Assembly (NCBI GenBank): GCA_963580455.1
Contig: OY756961.1
Span: 20,069,001-20,133,000, forward strand
Reading direction: 5' to 3'
Length of the DNA stretch: 64,000 bases
Source of the DNA: Euonymus europaeus
Lineage: Eukaryota; Streptophyta; Magnoliopsida; Celastrales; Celastraceae
The notes below the pieces were generated by a model. It worked only from the letters and a program-made list of their open reading frames with translations. It had not been told where the DNA came from and did not search any database. Of the stretch, positions 24,488 through 36,916 are shown in pieces; the stretch's first letter is position 1; each line of letters starts with the position of its first letter. A program made the position numbers and the translations under genes.

Positions 24488-25068
24488 TAGGGGTGTCCGT
24501 TCGGTTTTTTAACCGAAACAGAAATGTCTAAATTGATTCGATTATGACATTTTAAAATTCATAACCAAACCAAAAAAACCAAATTTTTTCGATTCAGATT
24601 GAATTTCGATTTTGATGATTAAAAAATATTTCATCAATCTAGTATGATTAAAAGAAAGTTGAAGGATAATTAGAGGACTAAAAAATTAGAAATCCAAAAG
24701 TTAAAATAATATAAATACATAAATAACGTTATTTTCAATGAAGTGAGTGAAATAGTGAGGGAGAAGAAAAGTGGGGCAGAAAATGTTATTTTAAGTCATA
24801 ATGGATAAATTAGAAATTGTATTTGGGCCTAATTTTTTAGCCTTAATTATTTAAATAAGTAAATATATAAAACATAATAAAATTTTATTTGCCTTTTTCG
24901 GTTAAATCCGAAACCGAATATGAAAAAATCAAATCTGAAAAAACATCCAAAAAATCTCTAAATTCATAATCGAATCCGAAACTGTGAACCAAAAAAACGA
25001 AACCAAAAAATCAAATAACCACGGTTCGGATAGATTCCTCAATTGTGGATAGGATTTGGACACCCCTG
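24488..25068. mobile_element. MITE with AGGGGTGTCC termini (581 bp)
   Basis: The left end TAGGGGTGTCC and right end GGACACCCCTG are inverted repeats. Subterminal CGGTTTTTTAACCGAAAC and AACCGAAT-type motifs occur on both sides, as in widespread plant hAT-type MITEs. The flanks CCTGAGGC and CCTAGGTT match at only 4 of 8 positions, so the target-site duplication is doubtful. It has no coding capacity. Confidence 0.5.
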
Positions 25069-26559
25069 CCTAGGTTGTGAATTGATTTTGAGATATTGCT
25101 AAGCATTTTCTTCTTGTAGACATCCTACGAAATACAAGAAGGTGCTGCAGAATTTTCTAGTGAATTGGTAAATAATTAAGTCATGTTATGACTAGTCTTG
25201 ATTATATTTGATGTTGACATTGATGGTCAAAGCATGGTGATCCATGTTTGGTGAAGTAAAATAGTATTACCAGTAGCATTTCCCGAATTAGGACGTTACA
25301 TGACATTTCAAAATAAAAAAATAGAAAACTACATGTTAGGCAGTTAACAACCATAACAACAATGTTATGACCTAAAAGAGGTTCATGGGCTTGTTTAGCC
25401 ATTATTCTAAGTATAGAGGCTTGTCTAGTCCGAAGTAAAGTTGAGAAATTTAATTGACCCTTTTTTCTAAAAGGTACATAAACTATTACATTACATGAAT
25501 TTAATTCCAAATTATGAGAGCTAAATAATAATTCAACCTCTACGTCTTCCCTTAATTGAATCATGTGTTAATTCTACTTTCAGTCATCGAAAGATAGCCC
25601 ATATTTCATTTTGGTCACTGAAAGATTAAACGTTTTAACTTAGTCACTTAACCTTTTGTTTTGTTCTAGTCAAGCCACTCAGTTAGATTTTCGCAAACCC
25701 GAGCAGCAAATTTGTTGATGTGGCACTTTTACCCTGTGATTATATGAATTTTTTTACATGTGAATATTTTTTAAAAAATAATGACACGTGTAGTTACCGT
25801 TTTTCTTCAAATTGGACAAACATGTTTCATGTTCTAAAATCTTCAGTGAAATATGAAAACTGTAACTGCAAATGCAATTTCAAAATGAAACAGAGTAACA
25901 ACAAATCCAACAGTATTAGGCAACTAGTTCAAACAATCCATATAGTCAAAAAGAAGTAAGCAAGTCTCAAACAACCCATAAAGTCCAAAAGCAAAACCAA
26001 TTCACCAAAATAAGACATGCATTACAGGTCCAAAATAAAAGAAGTTCAACATAAAAGTTGTTGAAACAAGCATGCCAGTAACAACAACCTTAAGCATTCT
26101 TCATTGTTTCGTTAATGGAATGTTAAGTTGCACGTAACCAACCATTGTACCTAGAGCTGAATGTTTCTCCTAGCAGTGTTAATGCAGTAGATGACAAAGG
26201 AGTCCAAGTACCTTCCATGCATACAGATGGACTCTGTACAATGTCCCTCCCACAAGCTAACCCAAGAGTGGCACCTCTTCTTTTCACTAGCATCTTTTTG
26301 GCAGAAGCCCTTCCAGCAGTTATGCTATGCTATCCAATTCCAGCTTTAGCGTTTGCACAGACTCTGCTAGCTCTAGTGTTTGCACAGCCTCTACTAGCAC
26401 CTCTTCCTCGACCAGAAACTATTCCAAAACCTAAAACTCTTCCAGGCCCAACAACTCTTCCTTCTCCTCTCTCAGATCTCTCACCAGTGTTTCTAGATGG
26501 CTGGTTTGTTCAAGCATATTCAATTTATGAAGCAAAAAAATAGAATATATTTGTTGTAT

Positions 26560-28730
26560 GGATAATGGAGTTTACCTGAGACTTGGGTGGTAGTTTACAA
26601 GTCCTTTTGTTATGCTCTTCTTGTCCATAGTTATTGCATTTAACCTTGGGACACCTTCTTCTCAACCTAGAACTACTCCTTGCCTCGTCATGTTCTCTCC
26701 TCCTATTCTTCTTTGGTCCTCCAGTAGTGGCTTTCTAAATTGGGGGAGGTAGAAATTTATCACCATCAACACCCACCCATAAATTCTCTCCATTTATGGG
26801 CTCCACATTAGATTGGTATAGTCGCAAGAACGTCTCCCTTGTGTATGCATCATGCACGAAGTCAATTGGGTCTTTATGAAGCCATCCAATTACTGCCACG
26901 ACATGGACGCAAGGAATACCAGATAGATCTCACGCCTTACATGAGCATGATGCTTCATGAACATAGACAACATTTCAATCTATTGGAATTATAGCTCTTT
27001 GATATGTTGTTAAGTTGTCATTCTTGTAATATGTCAAGAAAGTAGCCCTAGTCCATAAACAAGGCTTAACTTGTCTAAGTACTTCAAAGCTTCTTGATCC
27101 AGATTTTTGATCTTCTGCATGTTTGAATGGAAGACTTGTAGTGTGGTAGACTTTGCATCATCATAGACCAATTTTTTGATTGAGCACCTGGAAACTTCTT
27201 GTTAAAATTAGCATAGATATGTTGAACACAGAATTTATGTACTTTGCCTGTTCAATTTCCCTCGAAAGTCCATCAATTTCCCCCACCAAACCCCACATGA
27301 ATCACAAAATGTTAGACAAATGTTGTAGTGCCTAAGAAACAAACTTAAAGTTAAGTGAGATTACCTTCTGTCTGTTTGATATGAAACACCATCTCTTGGT
27401 GCCAAAACCCCCGATGTCTATGAGTAAGTTCTTAAGAAACTAATCCCACAAGTCAAAGTTTTCTCTTTCTACAACTGCCCATTTAATAGGAAAAATACCA
27501 TTTGCTTCATCTTGTGCCACTGCAAACAAAAGTTTCCCTCCATATGAAGTTTTCAGGAAACAACAATTAAGTCCTATCAAGGGTATACAACCTACTACGA
27601 ATCCATTATTTAGAGGATCCAAACAGATATAAGATCTCTTGAATATAGCTGGATCTCTAGCCTATCCCTATGAATCAACAAGTTACAAGTGCTTCCACTT
27701 TTAGTTCTTAATAGCTTTGACATACATGATCTTAGTTTCTCATACTGTTCTTTAAGCTTCCCATAAATAATCTCTAGTGCCTTGGCCTTAGATCTATAGG
27801 CATGAGTTCTGGATATTCCTAAAGACATATGCTCCTTAGTGCATGTCACCAAATTTCTAGCACTAATCTTAGGTTTAACTCTAATCTTGTCAACCAACTT
27901 TTGTGCAAGCCATGAGCTGCTAGCTTGTTTGTTAAATTGACTCCTATTACACTTATACTTCTTGACATACGTCTTAATATGGTAAGTATTCTCTCCATTT
28001 ATTTTTGAACACCAAATCTTCCAAGGGCATTCTACATCGCACCTTGGCTACCACCTATGCTTTTCATTCCTAACAAAATTAATTTGATAGCCACTTTCAA
28101 CTGTGTAGGTCCTTATGGAATTCTTAAACTCTTCCATAGTGGGGAATTCCACGTCCAACTGGAAAACATATTGTGCTTCATTCACTTTAGGATTGTACAT
28201 GGGATTTCCAGTACTTATTTTCTTGACTCCATCATCACTAGTACTTTCATACATCAAACAATCCTCATTATCTGATTCACGTGTTTCCCTAAAATCTGAA
28301 TCCTCACTGCCAGTGTCTCCAAACTCTACTTCAACATTAAACTCATTTAGATTTGTAGCCTTATCCTGACTGTCTGCATCATCAGTGTAACCAATGTCAG
28401 AGTCTTCAAAGTATTCATCTTCACATAAGCCATTCTCACCATTCTGAACACAAAGATTATCACCTAAGCCACCCTTACCATTTTGAACACCAAGATTATC
28501 ACCTAAACCACCCTCACCTAAGCCATCCTCACTATTATGAACATCCTCCCCATTCTGAACATCAAGGTTATCACCTAAACTCTCTACACCCTTAACAATG
28601 TCACCAATATGAACACCCTCACTCTATTTCCCAACAACGTTAACATCCATGTTCACAATATGATGTTGTCCACTGTCTTTCTCCAAGGATGTCATAAAAG
28701 CATCTAGAACCTCATCATCATCATAAATGG
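26560..28730 (-). pseudogene. MULE-1 MURA-type transposase, degenerate
   Basis: Read on the minus strand: an acidic N-terminus with a 39-bp repeat, then the MuDR N-terminal domain (FPTMEEFKNSIRTYTVESGY, near 28140), the region VKPKISARNLVTCTKEHM, then the transposase core GCIPLIGLNCCFLK. Here the first catalytic Asp of the usual GLDGCFLK is Asn. Later come a SWIM-type finger (CSCKA...GIPCVH, near 26900-26970) broken by a stop, and a CCHC-like knuckle near 26630. Several in-frame stops and frameshifts make it non-functional. Confidence 0.85.
28430..28590 (-). repeat. 39-bp coding minisatellite in the MULE-1 transposase
   Basis: On the minus strand about four imperfect copies encode LGDNLGVQNG-like units (for example GLGDNLGVQNGKGGLGDNLC). 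It expands the acidic N-terminal tail of the transposase. Confidence 0.6.
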
Positions 28731-29751
28731 TAACAACACCAAAAAAGCCAACATTTCGAGGAGACCTTTTCAACTTGTCAAAGCCCTAGTAATGGGCCTT
28801 CTTGCTATAGGTTTCATGGTACAAGCTAAACCTATGTAAATGCACAAAATAGAGTATGAGTAACCATAATGAACAATCAATGAAATGAACCCACGATTTA
28901 GAGTTTCATACATGAAGAATGGAGATGACAAGAAATTTCGGTCACAATAGGGTTTAGGAGAAATGAAAATAAAATGAAACAAAGAGCAACGTTCCATGAA
29001 ATTACAAAAAAAAAGAAGAAGAAGAAGAAGGTTTCCACGTCATGCAATCTAAAGGCAATCACAAGGTCAAAGTGCCACATCAGCAAATTCGCTCTGCAGA
29101 TTTGAAAAAATATGACTGAGTGTTTTGATTGGAACAAAATAAAAAGTTAAGTGACTAAGTCGAAACGTTTAATCTTTTGATGACCAAAATAAAACATGGA
29201 TTGTCTTTCGGTGACTGAAAGTAACATTAACCCATTGAATCATATATATTTTGCTTGATAATTCGAAGTGCCAACAATCAAAATCACTATTTTTTTATAC
29301 CTTAACTCTAATTACCAAACCATGCACAATCGCTTTTCATTTACCTTTTTCTAAGGGCAAAATAGTAAATTTTTAGTTTTCTATTTTCGGAAAAAGTCCA
29401 AACCATTTTGGTTGGAGAGGGTAAAAATTTCCACATTTTTCTATATTCGTGATACTCTCAATTCATTGTCTTAGTATTCATTAATTGGCAAACAAAATTT
29501 CTAACTAATATAAACTAAGATTATGACTCGTAAAGGTCAAAGCTTGTTTAGAAAGATAAGTTGGGTGGAGGTCACTATTTTGTTCCCTTTGATCTAACAA
29601 ATATTGCTAAATGTCTTTTCCAAATGATTTCCACTGTTTGAAACTGACAAACAATAAAATAAAAGCAAGATTAGTGCATTAATCATCATCAAACTTCAAA
29701 GTGAGACTTTTTACTTCGATTTTTTTTTCTAAATTCAAAAGTAACACGCAT

Positions 29752-30109
29752 CATGGTTATTATTTAGGAATAATACTTGAAATTCAAAAAATAAGATTTC
29801 ATTTTATTCTCGTTTAATGTGGAGTGTTGAATATTAAATATACCTACATAATGATTTTAAAAACTAGATTGATGGTTTAAACGGTGACTAGCCCTCTATC
29901 CAATCCGACCTATGCACAATAACCGAGGTGTTAATGAATTGACTTTTTAAAGAGAACTGGCCAGTTCAGCTGAACCAATTTTTAAACTGAATGGTAGAGA
30001 ACTAATTATTAAAATATTATGTACAACAACTTCAATTCAAGACCTCCGACTCATAATAGTCTCACACTAACAAACTCAACTACAACACTTTATTTGATAT
30101 TTATTGTAT

Positions 30110-30141
<32 letters not shown>

Positions 30142-30187
30142 TATACATTCCCACACACTTATTAATACACACACATAATACTTATTA
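29752..30187. repeat. 436-bp tandem duplication, copy A (uninterrupted)
   Basis: It begins CATGGTTATTATTTAGGAAT and the same sequence restarts at 30188. It carries undisturbed versions of both insertion sites filled in copy B: GATTTTAAAAACTAG at the MULE-2 site and ACAACAACTTCAATTC at the MITE site. It ends in a (TA)n/(CA)n microsatellite. Confidence 0.8.
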
Positions 30188-30299
30188 CATGGTTATTATT
30201 TAGGAATAATAGTTGAAATTCAAAAAATAAGATTTCATTTTATTCTTGTTTAATGTGGAGTGTTAAATGTTAAGTATACCTACATTATGGTTTTAAAAA

Positions 30300-33200
30300 G
30301 GCAAAACCATATGTTAAGCCCTTAAAGTTGTATCAGATTTCCTATTGAGCCCCTTAATTTCTATTTGTTCCTATTGAGCCCTCAATCTATGCGACTGTGA
30401 TCAAATAAACCCTTACCACGGTGGCCCAGTGTTGCGTGGCTGCACGCGCCACCTATGGTGCGTCCCAACATATTTTTTTTGGTTCCACAAAGGATAAAAG
30501 CTTAAAAAAAAAATTGAAAAGAAACTTTTTAGGGTTTCAAATAAACCCCATTTCCATTTCTTCCTCTCATCTCTGCCGCAACTTCTTTCAATTCTTTCCT
30601 CATCTCATCTCTGCTAATGTCGACGATGTCAAATTCCGATGAAGATGAGAGGGATTCTGGAGATGAGTTACCAACATTCGACGATTTACTCGTTGATGCG
30701 GCAGTGCTCAGTGAGGAGGATGAAGAAGAGTTGGTTGAAGCGAGGGAAAATGTAAGAAAATATAACCTCCGAACTAATCTTGCTGCTGAGGTGAATGTTG
30801 ATGTTGCAGAGGTGAGTTTGGATGATGTTGAAGTGACTGTGACTGATGAAGCTGAAAAGGAAGAAACTGGAGAACAAGCAGAAGGCTCATATGACAGTGA
30901 AGACAGTGCCTATTATCCAAGCGATGATCCAGGGGATTTCGTCGGAGATGGTGAGTATTCTGATCCCGAAGAAGTTGGAGAGCCTATAAGAGTAGTTAGC
31001 CTACAACCCAGGTTCGATCCTACCTCTACTATCCCTGTGTTTGCTTTAGGCATGATTTTTGAAAATAACAGACAATTTAAGGAAGCAGTAAAGGATTATG
31101 CAGTAGCGAAGGGTCATAATCTGAAATTTTTAAAGAATGAGCCAAAAAGAACAAGGGTGGGATGTGCCAATGGTTGTAATTTCAGCATGTTTGCTTCTGA
31201 GAATAGTAAGGATGAAACTTTTATGTTGAAAACCTACAATGATGACAGATCTTGTGGTAGAACTAATAGGTTAAAATTTCTTGGGTGTAGTTATCTTGCT
31301 AGGAAAATGGAGTCAACAATCAAATTGTTTCCTGGCATTTCATTGTTAGCATTAAAAGGTTTGGCTAGATCACAATTGAAATTAGACTTTGGGCTTACCA
31401 CTTGTAGTAGGGCAAAGAAGAAGGTGATGGAGAAAATTGTTGGAGATCATAAAGCTGAATATGCTCAGCTTTGGGATTATGTGTATGAGCTTTGTAGAAC
31501 AAATCCTGAAACAACCTGTATATTAAATACACAGGAGGATTCTAATGTACTTCAAAGGTTCTATATGTGTTTTAGTGCACTAAAGAAGGGGTGGAAGGAA
31601 GGTTGTAGGCCAATACTTGGTTTGGATGGCTGCTTCCTCAAGGGAATTTGTAAAGGGCAGTTATTGTGTGCGATTGGAAGAGATGGGAACAATCAAATGT
31701 TCCCTGTAGCATGGGCAGTTGTGAAAGTTGAGAACAAGGACAATTGGAGTTGGTTTTTAAGGGCCATCAAGAGAGATTTGGACCTTGGTGAAGGAGTGGA
31801 CTTAACAATGGTTTCTGACATGCAAAAGGTAATGTTTACTTTCAGTCCTTCAATAGTTCGAATGTGAATTTTTAGGACTCAAAATGTGTTTTATTATTGA
31901 TAGGGATTGGAGAGTGCCATTGCAGAACAGCTTCCAGCATGTGAGCATAGGAGGTGTGCAAGGCATGTCTATCATGCTTGGGCTAAAACATGGAGAGGAA
32001 ATGAGAGGAAGATGGCTTTTTGGAGAGCAGCAAAATCTACTTTCCAGACTCAGTATACTGCTAACAAGGAACATTTGAAGGATTTGGGGCCAGAAAGTGT
32101 GGAGGATTTTTTGAAGTACAAAGAAGAGACTTTTGTCAAGGTATTTTTCAACACTTATGTGAAGTGTGATGTTATAGACAATAATATGGCTGAAACTTTT
32201 AATGGTTGGATTTTAGAGCCTCGGTGTAAATCCATAATTACAATGTTAGAAGATATTAGGCAGAAAATTATGAAGAGATTTGTAGCAAAAAGGAATATGG
32301 CAGAGGGTTGGAAGTCTCATATTAGTCCTAGGGTTCAGAAGAAACTAGAGATACTTAAGGAACATAGCTTCAATTGGAATGTGTTGTTCAATGGTGGTGA
32401 TGGGTATGAGGTCACCAGTATTTTTGATAAAGATGATAGACATGTGGTTAGGTTGAATCAGGAAACTTGTAGTTGTAGGGCATGGGATTTAACTGGTTTA
32501 CCGTGTGAGCATGCTATTTGTGCTATTTATGAGGCAAGAGAGGAACCAGAAAACTATGTTAGTCATTGGTACAAAAAAACCACATACTTGAAGGCTTACC
32601 AACTTTCCCTTGAACCACTTCCTGGTCGTAAACAGTGGGCTGAGCAACCCAAACCAAGAATTGAAGCTCCTGCTTTCATCAATCTTCCTGGTAGACCAAA
32701 AAAAAATAGGAGAAAGGATAAAGATGAACCTAAAAAGGTGGGAAAGTTGTCAAAGAAGGGATCTGTGATGACCTGTAGGTTATGCAAAGGTCCAGGTCAT
32801 AACAAAATTGGATGTCCAAGAAAAAAAGACTTCATTTCACTGTCCTCACAGGTATGTGGGCTATATGTGTATTGTATTCAAATTCATTTTGGCATCTATA
32901 ATGCAGTGAAGTATTGTATTGTAACTTGGTACAGGAAACTGCATCTTCATCAATTCCCCCAAAGGTTCCAAAGCAGAAGAAGAACACTCAAAAACTCAAG
33001 GAGAAACAACCACTTCCTGAGGGATCAACCCAGAATTCCACTTCCACTGATGTAAGTATCTTTCTTGTGATTGTTATTTTTCTGGTTTTGGCATAACCTA
33101 GATCACTTGGTAATTGTTATCTTTCTTGTGAAGTCTGGAACTGGTAGAAGAAATTTTGTAACAAGGCCTTTCAATGCACCAAGGAGAAGCTCAAGGCTCA

Positions 33201-33672
33201 GTCAGCAATCAAGATTTCCAACCACTGCTGGAAAGAAAAGGAGCAGGACCTAGGAGTTCTTCAAAGACCTTGTCTATTGCTTGTTTTCCTTTTTTTGTTG
33301 TTTACAGACATTGTCTGCTCTGGTTTTAATGTTTTGGATTTCAAAACACAGTTTGGTTTGATGTATTTGTGTTACAGTATGTTAATGGTTTCATGTTTTG
33401 GATGCTATGAAATTGTGTGGCTGTGTGCCAAAGTTGTTTCTTTTTATTGGACTTGAGGGGCTTATTAGGAAAAAATCGAAAAATTTCAGGGCTTCTTGTA
33501 TGACTAGAACATTGGTGGGGTGGCGCGTGCAGCCACGCAACACTGGGCCACCGTGGTAAGGGTTTATTTGATCACAGTCGCATAGATTGAGGGCTCAATA
33601 GGAACAAATAGAAGTTAAGGGGCTCAATAGGAAATCTGATACAACTTTAAGGGCTTAACATATGGTTTTGCC
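30300..33672 (+). mobile_element. MULE-2: young, apparently complete Mutator-like element
   Basis: Terminal inverted repeats of 154 bp (30300-30453 and 33519-33672) start GGCAAAACCATATGTTAAGC and differ at one base by eye. A perfect 9-bp duplication TTTTAAAAA lies at 30291-30299 and 33673-33681. One four-exon transposase gene fills the interior. The near-identical ends and open reading frame indicate recent movement. Confidence 0.93.
30617..33253 (+). CDS. MULE-2 MURA-type transposase, 4 exons, intact
   Basis: It catalyses cut-and-paste transposition of Mutator elements. Exons 30617-31828, 31904-32851, 32935-33051 and 33134-33253 join in phase through GT-AG introns to 798 aa. Order: acidic N-terminus; MuDR DNA-binding domain (about 140-230); MULE DDE core with Asp337 (GLDGCFLKG), Asp401 (SDMQKG, split from GLESAIAEQ by intron 1) and Glu501 (MAETFNGW); SWIM zinc finger C593-x-C595...C605-x-H607; CCHC knuckle CRLCKGPGHNKIGC from 695; and a basic Ser/Arg-rich tail. 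All catalytic and zinc residues are present. The start MSTMSNSDEDERD is the first ATG of the open frame. The first intron carries a stop if unspliced, so splicing is needed. Confidence 0.9.
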
Positions 33673-33855
33673 TTTTAAAAACAAGACTGGCCAGTTCAAA
33701 CAGCGACTAGCCCTCTATCCAATCCAGTTTGTGCACAAAAACCAAGATGTTAATGAATCGACTTTTTAAAGAGAATCGGCTATTCAGCTGAACTGATTTT
33801 TTAAACTAAATTGTAGAGAAACTAATTATTAAAATAGTCTGTACAACAACTTGAA

Positions 33856-34198
33856 GGAAAATGATATATATCCCATGGGGTTGTATCTCATGGGATCCCA
33901 TATTTTATTTCATTGTATTATTACAATGGAATAACAAATTTTATTACAATGAAATAACGTATTCTATTGTAATAATACGTATTTCACTGTACTAAAATCT
34001 GTTATTCCATTGTATTATTACAATGAAATATCTCATATGTTATTCCATTGTATTATCACAATGGAATAACAGATTCTAGCACAATGAAATAACGTATTCC
34101 ATTGTAATAGTACGCATTCACTGTAATAAAATATGTTATTCCATTGTATTATACAACGGAATAAATTATGGGATCCCATGAGATATAAAACAGAGCTG
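33856..34198. mobile_element. Palindrome-rich MITE (343 bp) with 9-bp target duplication
   Basis: CAACTTGAA is repeated exactly at 33847-33855 and 34199-34207. Near each end lies ATCTCATGGGATCCCATA in inverted orientation. The interior is built from many copies of ATTCCATTGTATTATTACAA and its complement. A 9-bp duplication suggests Mutator-type mobilisation, though the outermost bases are not well-matched TIRs. Confidence 0.6.
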
Positions 34199-34825
34199 CA
34201 ACTTGAATCCTCCCACTCATAATAGTCTGGCTCTAACAAACTCAACAACAACACTTTATTTGATATTTATTGTATATTATATATATATATATATATATAA
34301 ACACTTATTACTACACGTAAGTGATATATTCTTTATATTTTAGAAGTGATTAATATTTGATTTATATGTTTCAGTTTTCATTATTTTTAATAAAAAATTG
34401 CTATAATTATTATTAGAACTTTGTTTTATTTTATTTAATCTTGTGCAAGGATAAATATATATGATGAGTTTGCTCTAATCATTTACTTGCAGAACTTACC
34501 CATTAATTAAAATCAAATGCGGTATATTACAGTAATTTACTGTGTTTAAAATATAATTTTAATTTATTATTAAAATTTGATAATTGTATCTATGGGTCTA
34601 TTCCTTTTTATAGTGATACGCTAATTGTTATAATATGATTACAATATTAATTACTTTTATTTATTTTATCATTTGACATATTATATTTTTTTGTTATATG
34701 AAGACTTAAGAATCTTTGAATGACTATGAATTTTTCAATGGAGGCATGTTATTGATATATTTTTTATATTATTTTGAGTATTATGAAATGTAAAACTTGT
34801 TTAAGTATTATTTAGGATTATTTGG

Positions 34826-36690
34826 TGATAAGTCCTTTATATGGACTTTGTATTCCATTTAGTCTTTTTGAAAAGTTTGTAGCCCAATACATCCCCAATT
34901 ATTTGAAACTTAGCTCAATAAGGATAACTTTAAATTTTAACCTCAATTAATGACAATTTTACCCTCCCCTCATTTAAACCTATCCTTATTTTTATTAGTA
35001 CATGATTGCTCCTTATTTAGGAAATAATTATTATAATAAAATAAATATAAATACAATCTCATAAAGTTTGATGAAAATCATGTATTTTATCTATATGATT
35101 TTAAAGATAAACTAATATTTTCACTTTTGATGAATAAAATTGAAGAGTCGATCAACCAATTTTTTTTTTCTTTCATGAAAATTAAGCGCATGCACTCACA
35201 TGCACAAAATTTAGTTGACTCAGTAATCTATGCATATACATTAAAATCTGTGAATCATTATATTATCAAAATCAACAATGAAACACTTATTCATCAACAA
35301 AAAGTTATCCAATACAAATGTCAATATTTTTATTATATTCTTCACTAACAACCAAAGCTAATAACTTATGAGAATAATATCATAATAAAACTTAATTCAT
35401 ATTTTAAACAAAACCAAATACCATAACAATTTTTAACCGTTTTGGTGACTTTTGCGAAAATCCTCTGAATTCTGGGTAAGAAATCCTCTGATTTTTTATT
35501 TTTTTGCATAATTTCAAAAACTCTTCTGAATTGTTTTGGAGAGTTTTGTAAAAATATCTGAATTCTTGATAAGTTTGAGAAATCTTCTAATCATCTAAAT
35601 TTTTAGTTGTTTTTTTTGTTTCATTTTGATAAAGTTTAGGGTTTTGAAGTTTAAGATATTAGAGTTTAGAGTTTATGGTATAAGATTTTAGGGTTTAGGA
35701 GAACATAATTCATTATTTAGGATTTTGGGGTTTAGTACTTAAGGTTTAAGGTTTAGGAATATATGTTAGTAGAATTTTAAGATTTTCTTCTTATTTTTGT
35801 AAATTCTTCTTAATTATTTATAAGATTTTTTTGTTCAAAATTAAAACTAGAATTGTTTACATTCAGAGGATTTCTGAAAAATTCAGAGGATTTCTGGTTA
35901 TAAGGTTTAAAGTTTAAGAGTCTGCGTTTAAAATATTAGCGTTTAGTGTTTATACTTTATGATTTTGGAATTTAAGATATTATGATTTAGTATTTAGGAT
36001 TTTGAGATTTTAGGTTTAGGATTTAGAGTTTCGGGTTATTTTTGTTTGATTTTCGAAAATTCTTATAATTTTTATTATATATTTTATGCAATCCTCTATT
36101 TTTTTTGCTTAATTTCAAAAATTCCTCTGATTTATTTTGGTAAATTTTGTGAAATCCTCTAAATTTGTGACAAGTTTGTGAAATCCTCTGAAATTTTTTG
36201 TTATTTTTTGTTTGATTTTCAAAAAATCTATATATTTTTGATATATTTTTATGAAATCATCTGAATTTATTTGCTTAATTTTGAAAACTCTTTTGATTGG
36301 TTTTGATGAGTTTTGAGAAATCCTCTGAATTCTGGATAAGTTTGAGAAATCCTCTGAGTTGATTCAGAGGATTTGACGAATTAATATTTAAACATATCGC
36401 TGATGGATCTCATTGAAAAGAGTTTTTCGTGTTGATTATGAATATATTTTTTTAAAAAAAATCCGACTTGTATTTTGAGAGATAAAACTGTTTTAAAGTT
36501 TTAAAAGAAAAAAAATAAAAAGAATCTGGTGACGTCAGCATATGTCATACACATAAGGATTTATTGGAATAAGGGTAGTTTTGTCCAGAATTATTTAAAG
36601 GATGTTTTGGAATATTAAAAAATTGAATGGAGTAAATGGAGTACATATTTTTATTAAAGGATTTATTGGTGAATCTCCCTATTTATATTA
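34826..36690. repeat. AT-rich block with AATCCTCTGAATT motif array
   Basis: At least a dozen copies of (A)AATCCTCTGAATT, in both orientations, lie at 35450-36375 (for example CAGAGGATTTCTG twice near 35870). The outer ends look like diverged inverted repeats: TAAGTCCTTTATATGGACTT...TCCATTTAGTC at about 34830 against the complement of the end near 36680 (TAAATCCTTTAATAAA...TCCATTTACTC). It may be one old non-autonomous element; no target duplication is clear and no coding sequence was seen. Confidence 0.4.
35630..36030 (+). repeat. Degenerate TTTAGGG-like stretches
   Basis: Runs such as AGTTTAGGGTTTTGAAGTTT and TTTTAGGGTTTAGGAGAA at 35630-35760, and GTTTAGGATTTAGAGTTT near 36000, resemble the plant telomere heptamer but are not in register, so they look like decayed or convergent sequence. 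Confidence 0.35.
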
Positions 36691-36916
36691 AGTAAATATT
36701 TATTTAATAATTGATTATGTTGAACTTGAAGCAAATTTAATTCAAAGTCAATTAAACTATAGTCGCCTTGGTTAGGATTGACATGAATGTATCCCCTCCA
36801 TTCATATGTCTAAATGATGGAAGCCAAGTGTGAAAATAATCATTTGACACTATTAATAATGGGCTGAACTACAAAACAGTCTAGTCAAATAACTGTATAA
36901 AAACAGTTCACCTCCT

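Larger units (their letters stand above)
25565..29234 (-). mobile_element. MULE-1: old Mutator-like element with long TIRs
   Basis: A perfect 9-bp target duplication TTGAATCAT flanks it (25556-25564 and 29235-29243). Inverted repeats of about 180-190 bp open at both ends with GTTAAT...ACTTTCAGTCA and are visibly diverged (roughly one difference in five by eye). A decayed MURA-type transposase is encoded on the minus strand. The 9-bp duplication and long TIRs are Mutator hallmarks. Confidence 0.9.
30188..34310. repeat. 436-bp tandem duplication, copy B (split by MULE-2 and a MITE)
   Basis: The copy B pieces are 30188-30299, 33673-33855 and 34199-34310. Removing the two insertions and one copy of each 9-bp duplication restores a unit colinear with copy A, with scattered substitutions. 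Confidence 0.8.

Noticed and set aside
26145..26543. 132-codon + strand open frame with Pro/Ala-rich sequence
   Set aside because: It is antisense to the C-terminal region of the MULE-1 transposase and has no recognisable domain.
35630..36030. Interstitial telomere array
   Set aside because: TTTAGGG-like phrases are present but not tandem in register, so a telomere fusion site is not supported.
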